Assembly (NCBI GenBank): GCA_030849805.1
Contig: JASANZ010002050.1
Span: 1-39,494 of the forward strand
From: Sergeia podlipaevii
Lineage: Eukaryota; Euglenozoa; Kinetoplastea; Trypanosomatida; Trypanosomatidae
Length of the DNA stretch: 39,494 nt
Direction of reading: 5' to 3'
In this document: positions 20,601-29,500 of the stretch, one piece after another
How the letters are laid out: each line of letters begins with the position of its first letter
Numbering within the stretch: the first letter of the stretch is position 1
Translations under genes and position numbers: made by a program
Notes under the pieces: model-generated
Told to the model about the DNA's origin: nothing
What the model saw: the letters and a program-made list of their open reading frames with translations, nothing else
Databases searched by the model: none

Positions 20601-23287
20601 AAGTCTCTGCGCATCTCTTCAATCTCGCGCATGAGACTCACAATCCTAGCAGTGACCTGGGAAGTCCTCTCCCTCTGCTGTTCCCGTTCCCGCTGCAGCC
20701 GCATGGCAGCGCTACGCTCTGCCCACTCCTGTGCCGCCATGGTAGAGACAGAAGTGGAATAACCACCGCTGCTCCCACGTGCTGAAGAGGCGCGACTGTT
20801 GCTGCTGCCACCAGGCTGCCTAGAAGAGAAGGACCGCGAGTGGCGCGGAGGGATGACAGAAGAAAATGCAGAGATAAAAGCAGGACCTGCTAAGCTGCCA
20901 CCACCGTCGCTTGTTGTTGCTCCTGCTGCGATTGTGGGGCATGGTGTCGTCAACATGAATGCACTCGCTGCGGTTGTGGTCGTGGTTGGTGTTGTCGTTG
21001 CCGTCGTTGGCATAGAGAGTGCCCCAAACAGCGTCGATGTAGACCTCCCCGACACGTTCGCACCGTCTCCGTGGCAAGCGGTGGATAGCGAAAGACCCCC
21101 CTGCGCCGTGGGTGCCGTGTAGGAGGGAGGGACGGAGACGGAAGTAGAGGAGGACAAGGGAACAAACTCAATGGGATTAGACAGTGGAAGATGAGGACTC
21201 ATGCAGCTGGTGCTGCTGTCATTTTCATTGTTGTTATTGTTGTTGTTGTTGTTGTTGTTGCTGCCACTGCGTGAGAAGGCACGTTTCACCCCCGCCTTCC
21301 CAGCCTGTGTTGTTCGTCGACGACTTGGAGAACCAAGAGGGCCAGTGTTGACGTCGTCCACGTGAGCTTTCGCTGTTCTTCTCCGTGCCACACCGCTGTC
21401 GTGACTCCCGTTGCTAACGTGACTCATCTCCGCATCATCAACAGCAGCAGAAGCAGACACCGCCGTCTTCGTCCCTACGCGCGCTGCGGCACAAGGATTA
21501 AGGGTGCGTTTGCGAGGTAGCGGCGCCGGTGAGGCATGCGTGCCCCCCTGCTCTTCATCATCCACATTGCTATCTTCCCTTTGTCCCATGTGGCCGGCGC
21601 TCTGTGCAATGAAAGCACTGATAGGGCCCCGCGTCGTCATGCTCAAGAGAGGTACAGTACCGTTTAACGAGCCCAGTGTGACATCGAGCGCGGTGCTAGT
21701 GCAGTTACTCAACAGGGATGTGGAGAGGTTTCCTAGTGATAGGTCTTGCGGCTTTGTTGACGGGGTTAAGTCCCGTTGTTGTTGTTGTTGTTGTTGTTGA
21801 TGTTGGTGCGGGGACGTAGAGGAGGCACGACGTTGGCTCGATCCTGCAGGCCGCTGCTGCTGCTGCTGCTGCTGTCGCTGCTGCTGTTTGTGACGATGGC
21901 TTTCATTAGTGGTGATGGGGGCAACAACAGTGTGGAGTTGGTACCGCGCTAGCGAAGTCATCGAGGCGGAAAGAGGAAACGTGGAGCTCATGGACGTGCT
22001 CAATTGGCAAATGCTCCGATTAGTGTTACTAATACCAAAGGAAGGGTTGCCAGTACTGGGTTTCTCCTTCTTCCCCGATGCACTCGCCACCACCCGCTTA
22101 CTTCCTCGCTTGAGCCGCAGTTGCAGGCGATCTTCGCGCTCCATCTTCGCCTGTCTTGCCAGTTTTAAAGCTGCTGCTTCACGCGCTATGCACTCCCTCT
22201 CCGCGGTCATGAGTACCTTTTTGAGTCTCTCCATGTACACAACGTGCTGCTTTGAAACGAGCACTTCCTTTCCTTCTCCGCCTTGAATTCTATCGTCTTC
22301 ACCACTGCCGTTGGCAGCACTGACAAAGTCGGTGAAGTGGCGACCGCTGGGCGGCTTAGCGGTGGCGCTGCCGTTTTCTTTTCCAGTGCTGCTCCACATA
22401 TTGTAAGCTCGGCCGGCAGGAACCACTATCCAACCTTCTGCCTCCTCACCATTACTGCCACTTTGCGGCGATGCAGCATCGCCGTTGACGTCCTCCTCCT
22501 CCTTCTTCTTCTCCTGGCTTCCTGTATAACCGCGAGGGGAAGAAAGCAAGGTGGTGGTAGTGGTGGTTGAGGTAGAGACTGTCATACCCGACTTTCCCTC
22601 CACTCCTTCTCTCTCTTTCTTCATCGATCGTCTACCCGGGGCGAGGATGATTTCCTTCTTATGGGCCATGCGAATGCCATGTACCCCACTATGCTCAACA
22701 GTTCCTTCCTCCTCCTGGTGTTGCGGTTGCCAGTTCTGGTCTGAGGATATGATTGCATCTGTCTGCTCGCGACGCGCATGTGCTGTGGAGTGAAGACGAG
22801 ATACCGTTAGTCCTCGTTTCCCAGTGTAGCCATCGCTGCTGCTCTGCATGCGCGCAACGTGGTTTCCACGGACGCTGTGGCTCCTTGTGGCGCCGCTGCT
22901 GCTCTGCGGAGGAGAAGAATAAGTACCCGCGCCAACAACTAGCGCCGACGAGGCTGGCGAGCCTGATTGAGATGATGGTTGATGATGCTGCCGCTGCTGC
23001 TGTGAAAATTGTTGCTGTTGCTTTAGCCATGACACGGCATTTCCCTGTGCAGCGCGACTGAGACCGACACCACCACCACCACTACCACCGCGAAGGGGAC
23101 TTTGAAATGCCATTTTTCTTTCCTTTACGCCCCCGTTTGGGCACTGCTGTTGACCTCTCTCTACTGTATGAAGTGCAGCTGGTTTGGTAGTGAGTGCAGC
23201 GTCTGAGAGAGGGTTCTCTTCTCCCACTCGGCCAAGTATAGCGGCAACTCTGGCAAGGCTGCTCTGAACCTGGAGGACATCCTCCAT
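17633..23287 (-). CDS. Very large low-complexity protein with two coiled-coil segments, unknown function
   Basis: A single open frame of 1884 residues starts at the ATG at 23285-23287 (MEDVLQVQSSLARVAAI). Most of it is low complexity: Gln runs (nt about 21776-21800, 21853-21890), an Asn run (nt about 21227-21260), Asp/Glu runs (nt about 20015-20040, 19675-19715), Thr and Ala runs and Ser/Pro-rich stretches. Two regions look ordered: a charged helix at about residues 845-920 (AAMRLQREREQQRERT then IVSLMREIEEMRRDLEEK) and a longer helical segment at about 1430-1570 (DLQRFHDVIAKLDAYV and onward), both coiled-coil-like. The C-terminus is basic and Ser/Pro-rich. No signal peptide, membrane helix or enzyme motif is visible. 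I do not recognise it; a cytoskeletal or RNA-granule scaffold is possible but unproven. Confidence 0.85.
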   Translation of the reverse strand: MEDVLQVQSSLARVAAILGRVGEENPLSDAALTTKPAALHTVERGQQQCPNGGVKERKMAFQSPLRGGSGGGGVGLSRAAQGNAVSWLKQQQQFSQQQRQHHQPSSQSGSPASSALVVGAGTYSSPPQSSSGATRSHSVRGNHVARMQSSSDGYTGKRGLTVSRLHSTAHARREQTDAIISSDQNWQPQHQEEEGTVEHSGVHGIRMAHKKEIILAPGRRSMKKEREGVEGKSGMTVSTSTTTTTTLLSSPRGYTGSQEKKKEEEDVNGDAASPQSGSNGEEAEGWIVVPAGRAYNMWSSTGKENGSATAKPPSGRHFTDFVSAANGSGEDDRIQGGEGKEVLVSKQHVVYMERLKKVLMTAERECIAREAAALKLARQAKMEREDRLQLRLKRGSKRVVASASGKKEKPSTGNPSFGISNTNRSICQLSTSMSSTFPLSASMTSLARYQLHTVVAPITTNESHRHKQQQRQQQQQQQRPAGSSQRRASSTSPHQHQQQQQQQQRDLTPSTKPQDLSLGNLSTSLLSNCTSTALDVTLGSLNGTVPLLSMTTRGPISAFIAQSAGHMGQREDSNVDDEEQGGTHASPAPLPRKRTLNPCAAARVGTKTAVSASAAVDDAEMSHVSNGSHDSGVARRRTAKAHVDDVNTGPLGSPSRRRTTQAGKAGVKRAFSRSGSNNNNNNNNNNNENDSSTSCMSPHLPLSNPIEFVPLSSSTSVSVPPSYTAPTAQGGLSLSTACHGDGANVSGRSTSTLFGALSMPTTATTTPTTTTTAASAFMLTTPCPTIAAGATTSDGGGSLAGPAFISAFSSVIPPRHSRSFSSRQPGGSSNSRASSARGSSGGYSTSVSTMAAQEWAERSAAMRLQREREQQRERTSQVTARIVSLMREIEEMRRDLEEKRVQSQQEVRGLALSLHAILYEEEDGDDDNKEEAVKSLKMAATGAARSTTVAVAVAAAVEKVAKSPPPTSFNLPTATATSSSLFSSLPGSPLSTTNPRVTHWQKGTTRSSISSISSLSDMSAARSPTSPESTPPFLQPTFSDVNAEATAAAAAASLVDVVVGVHPGSARKAGAGEDRQKIAAVVVVDDDDDDEEGDEEEGQLVRTRLFSVSMRPTGIARQFESNSSAGSDSRGAAASVFSSSPPPLQQYPQFIAEFLASREPAVVRVSLWGLLQQQQQEQQKQRQQDPRQDGIGENEEKTEEEEEEEKLLQKLMMEASKLIVAAEAQGHSLPWSAIRADDGTAAVAAEEALITPTATKAATAEARQSFLQAVGDPSNDKDTHNSIGHNCDVRATEDCMLTTPTMAVSNTATGAARRRNALARGEEKDPLQDKEFIQFVLRLIRISRDMDSADGGVGSGTIAAATPAAAAAGTVTQNNVVGVLKCALRKQTPVCKTATTATTSITTPSSLRGLRSPITRGNIGGSKASAATVVPEGSTRVQDLQRFHDVIAKLDAYVTQCTTQRQVDRQRLQAKLDAEYATALAVGASAKERQAAAAAQVRRQRRAALAVIQAQCAELITHVLRLGRELEDEEALTPSLELRLQVVMAEHAEALALKRDVVAQEEAFMTREGQRAEVVDKGDGGGDDDGVTAAARVAEAVRNTVRVIELGDILKRQHQQLQQRPPIAPTIYPTIGRHTRPAPLTAADPTDTFLLMKQVAPLYSSNNSDCTADQKSRQSPPRRDNKKAATATAGDVAMSPKPPPFKPFPRPTSAPLIASSLPSSPSQGRQWKSKHMSPVSSKRDTCSSPHSTSQQQHEEDRLFSTRQYYARRDLLDSRLENAFTMSSTLHHRPLFRNLYERPQSSPDEAKKESQGGAGEAACGTSRQQQQQSPVLFPTQIGASTFLDEPLRRTPRRSVPPSSAGTERSGSMRKKQQVPSFARPFSALV

Positions 23288-23824
23288 CTTATCTCTGCCT
23301 GCCCGTCTATCTATCTATTTCTCTATGTCTGTTTAAATAACAAAAAAAAAAAATAGTAAATTTATATATGTATGATCTTCAGTGAAAGAGGGTAGTATGT
23401 GTGCAGCTCTATCCCTGTTCCCCTCTCTTTTTTCTTTCTGTTGTTGGTAGTCTATTATGATGATACAAGTGCTACACAAAGATACATATATATGTATAAA
23501 TATATGTATCTTTATGTAAAAAAAGAAATAATAATATTTATAGCTAAAGAACAACAACAATAACAACAACAAACAAAACAAAAAAAGGAAACAAGGAGGA
23601 ACAGTTCGCTTTCTGCCTTCCTACTAGTTTCTTTCCTCGCTTTTTCTCACCTCTTTTTTTTTTTTCAAAAAGTATTCCGTTCTACTCCAGTGTATATACA
23701 AACAACTGATATCGCTACTATTTGTGTGGTACGTATATATATATAGAGAGAGAGAGAGATGCGTGGGGATGTTGATGAGACGAGTGGTTGTGGTTGTGGT
23801 GGGGAACAATAAAGCTTCAATATA

Positions 23825-23856
<32 letters not shown>

Positions 23857-24213
23857 AATAATAATAATAGTGAGTAAAAAGATTGAAGAAAAAGGGAAGA
23901 ACGCATTTGGTGGGGTGGGGGAGCGTAAAGAAAAGAAAGAATAGGACGTGAAAACATTGACTCATGCAAGGCATAGCTCGCTATGTATAATATCCTCAAC
24001 AACAACAACAACAAAAACAAACGCATTTTCTTTTTTTTTTCCCCCGGTAAAGTACGATGTTGATATATCAACGAGAAACAAACAAACAAGGACAAACACA
24101 AACACACACATACACACACACAAGACAACACAATTCTAATAGCTACATCCACAGTTTTTTCAACTACACAGCAATGGAACACACACACACACACACACGG
24201 AGAGAGAGGAAAC
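23288..24213. other. Intergenic spacer with microsatellites
   Basis: AT-rich spacer with a GA run (23745-23758), a TA run (23821-23833), an AAT run (23834-23855), AAC runs (23559-23575, 23997-24013) and AC runs (24101-24122, 24179-24198). The small minus-strand frames consist of Tyr/Ile/Phe/Leu runs mirroring these repeats. No gene is supported. Confidence 0.7.
23329..23353 (-). promoter_or_regulatory. Predicted spliced-leader acceptor for the gene at 17633-23287
   Basis: A T12 tract on the minus strand (23342-23353) is followed by the first AG at 23329-23330 (context AAACAG), about 41 bases upstream of the ATG. A compact and convincing arrangement. Confidence 0.5.
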
Positions 24214-25596
24214 TTATGAGTGCGAAGAAGAATTCGCCCCTTTGCCGCTGCTTTTTTTCTTCTGTGGTGGCGGCGGCGGCGGCGCACGTGGCGTGTCAGG
24301 CGAGGAATTCTTCCCGCTAGCAGGCTGACTGGAAACAGTTAGTGGGGGAGGAGGCGGGCTGACACTAGAACCCACAATAGGGGATGGCGACAACGCAGCA
24401 CCAACAGCAACTGTAGTAGCGCTCGTGGAGGTCCTGCAAGGTGCTGAAGCAGCGTCCGAGGCCCCACGAACTGCAGGGGATTCTCGACTGCTGTCGCCGC
24501 TGCTAGTGGGCTTCGTCGCTGGCAAAATCCCTGAAGAAGAAACTGGCGGCGCCTCGGCCGATGGAGGGGGAAGTGACGCATGGAGCGGCTTGTGTGACGG
24601 CGAGAGTCGCGGCGACAATAAAACAGGGGATGATGAAAATGCTGCATAAAGTGGGTGGCCGAGGCGCGAGGCAGGAGATGAACCTTTCGAGCTCGCTGCA
24701 GCAGCTCCACCACCACCGCCGCCGCTAGTGTTCTCCTCTCCCTTCATGCTATGCGCGAGCGTGGGTTGTGTGCTACTTGGAGTGACGCTGTGACTCGGCG
24801 TCCTCGCTACACCACCAGTTGGCGATACAACGAGAGAAGCAGCAGTGGCGGTGCTGGAAGTGAGATTCGTCGACATTGCTGCAGGTGGTGCAGTGGTTCC
24901 TGCTGATCGTCCACCACCGCCACCAGCCTCCTCCACTCCCCCTTTATTTTTGTTCTTTTTCTTGCCCATGTCGTCTGCCACCACCGCTTCCGGGGCAAGC
25001 AGGCTCCACCCCAGCTGGTCCGCCTCTGCCGCTATGAGCTGCTGCTCGCTCCGCACCACGGTGACCGCGGCGGAGGCGTACAACCATGAAGCCACATAAG
25101 GAGGCTTCACAACTACGATAGGCTTGTAAAGCTCGATGTACTGCTGATCCCCGACGCGGGCCTTATCTCCGGCAAAACGCCTGTACTCTTCAAAGATTGA
25201 GACCAAAGACCAGCCCTGCACCAGCCGCACACACCCCACAACGGTTCCGGTGCGATGCTTGCCCTTGTTACAGTGAATAAGCAGTGGCAAATTGCGTGTG
25301 TCGCAAATTGCACTCAAGATGCGATGCATGAGTGGCTCTGAAATGTCATTGAAAGGCTCCTTGTTGCCCTCTGTAGGGAAGCGCAGCACGTTGATGTTGT
25401 TTTCTTCGCAGAACTTGAGATTACTCTCGGCGTAGTCCTCTGGGCACAAGTACAAAACACTGCGGAGCCGCAAAACTCGTAAAAAGGGGTAGTTTTTCTT
25501 GGTGGGGTAGCCGCTTCGGTAAACACCAGCACATACCATGGCAATATTGATTGGGGGCACGAGTGGCTCTTGACTTTGTAAGGAGGAGGAGGACAT
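24214..25596 (-). CDS. Siw14/PFA-DSP-type atypical phosphatase with long disordered tail
   Basis: This 460-residue protein starts at the ATG at 25594-25596. Residues about 12-165 form the catalytic domain of the plant and fungal atypical dual-specificity phosphatase family. The signature HCNKGKHRTG gives the catalytic Cys109 and phosphate-binding Arg115 (CX5R), and the flanking GCVRLVQGWSL, IFEEYRRFAGDKAR and DQQYIELY segments match yeast Siw14. Siw14 removes the 5-beta phosphate of inositol pyrophosphates, so that is the most likely reaction; phosphoprotein or phosphoinositide substrates cannot be excluded. The remaining 290 residues are Ser/Pro/Gly/Ala-rich, disordered, and end in a Pro run plus KKKSSGKG. 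Siw14 itself has about 280 residues with its extra sequence N-terminal, so the C-terminal tail is unusual. No transmembrane segment is present. Confidence 0.9.
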   Translation of the reverse strand: MSSSSLQSQEPLVPPINIAMVCAGVYRSGYPTKKNYPFLRVLRLRSVLYLCPEDYAESNLKFCEENNINVLRFPTEGNKEPFNDISEPLMHRILSAICDTRNLPLLIHCNKGKHRTGTVVGCVRLVQGWSLVSIFEEYRRFAGDKARVGDQQYIELYKPIVVVKPPYVASWLYASAAVTVVRSEQQLIAAEADQLGWSLLAPEAVVADDMGKKKNKNKGGVEEAGGGGGRSAGTTAPPAAMSTNLTSSTATAASLVVSPTGGVARTPSHSVTPSSTQPTLAHSMKGEENTSGGGGGGAAAASSKGSSPASRLGHPLYAAFSSSPVLLSPRLSPSHKPLHASLPPPSAEAPPVSSSGILPATKPTSSGDSSRESPAVRGASDAASAPCRTSTSATTVAVGAALSPSPIVGSSVSPPPPPLTVSSQPASGKNSSPDTPRAPPPPPPQKKKSSGKGANSSSHS

Positions 25597-25922
25597 ACTT
25601 TAACACTTTCCTTCTATTTCTTTCCTTCCTATTATATATATATATATTGATCAGCAGAAGAGTGTGCACAGGCAGATAGATAGATATATAGAGAGAGAGG
25701 CACAGTGTGAGGAAAAAAAAAGTTGATACAAAAGTGAGGCCCTCACTCCATGCCTTTTCTCACCACTGCTGCTGCTGCTACTGCTGCTGCTAAGCCTCAT
25801 CATAAACAGTAGCAAAAAAAAAAAAAAAGCATGTGCGCAAAGTAAAGAACAATAACAACAACAACAAAAAAAGAGAAGAAGTTGAAAGAAAAGAAAAAAA
25901 AAAGAAGAGATATGAAGTGGCA

Positions 25923-25953
<31 letters not shown>

Positions 25954-26548
25954 AGAATAAAAGGAAGCACGTGGGATTTAGTGACAGTGCCCAATATCCA
26001 TAAAGGTATGACTTCTATGGAATCAAACTTAAAGAGATAAAAGAGAGAATTGAAGTTTTTTTTTGTTTTTGTTTGCAAGCATGCCGCAAAGATGAAGGGA
26101 GAGCGATACATATATATATATATTCATCATGATGCTTTTTTTTTTCTGTTCATTTTCTGAAGTATATATAAGCAAGAAGAAAACAACAACAACTCAGCAG
26201 TCATGTATATATATATATAAATTCTCCGCGCAGCCCTGATAATGTACAAGGTGAAGCGCCACGAAGTTCAAGTAAACGTACAACCAGAAGGAGAGAGAGA
26301 GAGAGTCGGAAAGCAACAGAACCAAAAAGTGCATCAGTTTCTATTTTTTATTATTACAAAAATTTACTTTTTTTTTTACTATTATCACACCATTCTTCCC
26401 AATATTCAGGAAAATTATATTCAATAATAGCAAATACAAGTACACTATTCCCCCCTCTTCTCCCTTTCTCCTTCTTTCTTGCCTAGTCCCTCTCATTATT
26501 TAATTTCTCCCCTTTCCTACTCCACTTTTTTTTGGCTGTGACTTTTCG
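25597..26548. other. Intergenic spacer
   Basis: AT-rich spacer with TA runs (25633-25648, 26108-26122, 26204-26220), a GCT run (25766-25792), AAC repeats (25853-25866) and a GA run (25924-25945). No coding or structural RNA signal is seen. Confidence 0.7.
25629..25722 (-). promoter_or_regulatory. Predicted spliced-leader acceptor for the Siw14-like gene
   Basis: A minus-strand pyrimidine tract (25710-25722) is followed by a stretch of about 80 bases without any AG, then TAG at 25629-25631. The 5' UTR would be about 32 bases. The long AG-free interval supports the site. Confidence 0.5.
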
Positions 26549-29500
26549 CTAAAACAAATCGTCGAGTGGGTCACGTTTCATAGAAGACGGCGGCGGTGGC
26601 GCTGTGGCAGCAGGGGCACACCCAAAGAGTTGGTCTAGGATAGGGCTGCCACTCGCCGCTGGCAGCGGGAGCGAAGACGATGGGTGCGATGGCATTGTCG
26701 ACTGCTGCTGCCGCTGTTGGGTGGAAGTCGGTACGAACGCTGGAGCCCCAGAGCCCCAATTGTAAAACGGATCTACATGCCTGATCCCTTCTCCAGATAC
26801 CAGTTTGCCACCGTCAAGAAATGGTAGCGAGTCAGGTGACGACGGGGAAGCAGCGAGCGGTGGTGGCTGAAAACCAGAAGGCATCTGCTGCTGCTGCTGT
26901 GGCTGTGGAGCTGCCGTGAACGCATAACCTTCGGGTGCACCGCTCGTGAAGAGACTCATGTCATAGGAGAGAGCCGACGATGGCGCTGCTGCTATTGGCG
27001 CCGTGGCGGGTGCAGTGATTGTATCTGTCTCCCACGGATCCATAATTCCTTGAGTTGCTGCTTTGTCCTGTTGCTGTTGCTGTTGCTGCTGCTGCTGATG
27101 ATGATGATATGAAGAAGGAGGTTGATCGTGCAGTCCGGCGGCACTGTCCATTACGCGCTCGAAGATGCCATAATGTGGCTCCTCTCGACTTTTTTCTGAC
27201 TGTTGTTGCTGCTGTTGCTCTCTGGCAGAGGAAAAAGCAGAGCCTGGAGATACACGCGAAGGGCTGAATTCTCCTCGACCACTACTTCCAGAGATAGCTG
27301 GATAGCTGCTCACACCAGCCTCACTCAGGTAGTCGTTCTCGCTGGCATCGTCTACGTAGCGACGACCCTCCTCGGCTTCTACTTCATGAGATCGATCATG
27401 CTCACGCTGCTGTTGGCGTGACGATAGATGGTGCTGTTGAGAAAATAGGAGTCCACTATTACTAATATTGCTGTGACTGCCCGACTCTGGTGGAGTTCTC
27501 GCGCAACTCGATAGCAGTGGTGGCCCCCCATGAAGCGGTGGTCTTCCACTCATTACATGCGATGAGGCTGGGGCGGGCAGGGTGTTGCTGGGTGCGTGTG
27601 GGTGCGAAGAATCCAAGGAGGGTGATGGCACTGAAGAGGAAACGACAAAGGTGGTGGTCTTGAATAGCAAAGCAGATTCCCTCAGCTGCTCTGCATGCTG
27701 CCACATGCGCATGTTTGACGGGCTCAGGGCCCCCAGTGAGCGGAACACATCCGCCTGCTCCACCACCCCCATTGGCTGCACCTTCGGGGCAATCGTCGCC
27801 CCCCGCAGCCGCATCACTGCTGCCTTTGCCTCTGCCGAAGATACTACATGCCTAGCGCCGCCACCAATGACTTCTTCTCCTCCTCGTTCTTCACCATCTC
27901 CCCCTCTTCGCATGGCCTTTTGCGGTTCTAAGGTCTCTGCACCGCTGCTGTCGCTGCTGTTCCCAGCAGTATCAGAAAGCGTGTAGGCAGTATACGCTGA
28001 GTCTCTCGGAGCCAGTGGGTTTAGCAACGCGTGATAGCTCGAGAACTGGTGCATTACATCCAGTGGAAGGGGCCGGCAGACGGCGATTGTGTCTACAACT
28101 GCCGAACCACCGCTTCTCCTTCGCTTTCCACCGCCATCTACTACGCACCCACCACCACCACCACTGCCTCCTCCGGAGCTTACCGCGGCACTTATCGCGG
28201 TCGACACCACGTTCTCATTCAGCTGATTCGCTCCGGTTGCGTGCTCAGCAAAACTGAACTCCACTATGAGAGCGGCCTTCTGCTGTTGCTCAGCGATCAT
28301 GCGGTACTCCTCGGCCGAGGACATGTAACCAAAATTGCTGATGTCTCTGCGGTTGCTGCTGTTGCAAGAGGAAGCCCCAAAGCTCGAGAATGCCTGCACG
28401 TAGGCCTGTACGCCGACCACTTGTACATGCGCATTGCTCCCACTTCCACCAGAGTTGATCGCCTTTATCGCTTTGGAAAAGAATTTTCTCACTCCCTTGT
28501 GTTTCCCAAGAGGGCTGCCATGACCACCGTCATGCGATGACGCATCATCACCCGCGCCGCCGTCTTCACGTGTGACCCCAGCGAGCACTTGTATAACACT
28601 CACGTACTCGCCGCTGCCTCCTCGTCCTAGCTGAGAGTGTGGTGTCTTGGAGGAGGTGGCACATGGCGCAGTAAGTGCCCTATACACAAGCCCACTACAC
28701 ACGCGAGGCGCGTCAATGGTGTTGAGGAGCTCTGGAAACAACTCCGGAAAGCGCCGCTGCGCGCGCGAGTAGAATAGATTCAGCAGCGACACCATGCGAG
28801 AGTGTGCCACGTAGTAGTTGCTAGCGCACCGGCTGCGCGCATTCGAATTACCGTTGTTGTTATTGTTGCTGCCGCTTAGGTAGGTGCCGCGGAGTACTGC
28901 AGCCACTCCTAACATCTCAACGCACGTGATGGCCTTTTCAAACTGCCTAAACATGTGAGTTCGGCTGATGCTTCGTGCAAGTCCAATATGACTGTCTAGT
29001 CCAGTTGGGAGCACGGACAACATGTTGAGCACGCAGCCGCTACCGACTTGCACAGCCTGCTGTTGCTGTTGCGAGTGCACTGCCATCGCCATACTACCGC
29101 CGCTAACACCAGCTGCGCTGCTGTTGCCAGGATAACCCGGTGAAGTAAGGCCGCGTCTATAGAAACCCCAAAGGCGCTGCACTGAGTACTCGAGAAAAGC
29201 TCCATGCACTTCCACAATGTGAGCGGTAGAGATCGATGGAAATGCGGCGAGGCGATGGTTCATCATCTTCAATACACCAGCACTCGTGTTGTCTTTAGTG
29301 CCGCTTGAATAACGTCTCTCGCAATTGTTGCCGTGGTTGTCCCTTTCCAGTCTCGCCGCCAGCCTCTCCAGTTCCGCCTTCTGCGCGCGCAGCACAGACT
29401 TCCTCCAGGAGGTGAGGGCCTCGAGAGAGACACGTAACGCGCGACGCTGCTCATCACTCACCGCTTTGCGGAGCGCCGCCTTGAGCTTCTCGCTAGGCGG

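Noticed and set aside
26126..26160. C-box-like ATGATGA near 26126 with a nearby CTGA
   Set aside because: The boxes are on different strands or only about 30 bases apart, and no stem is present.
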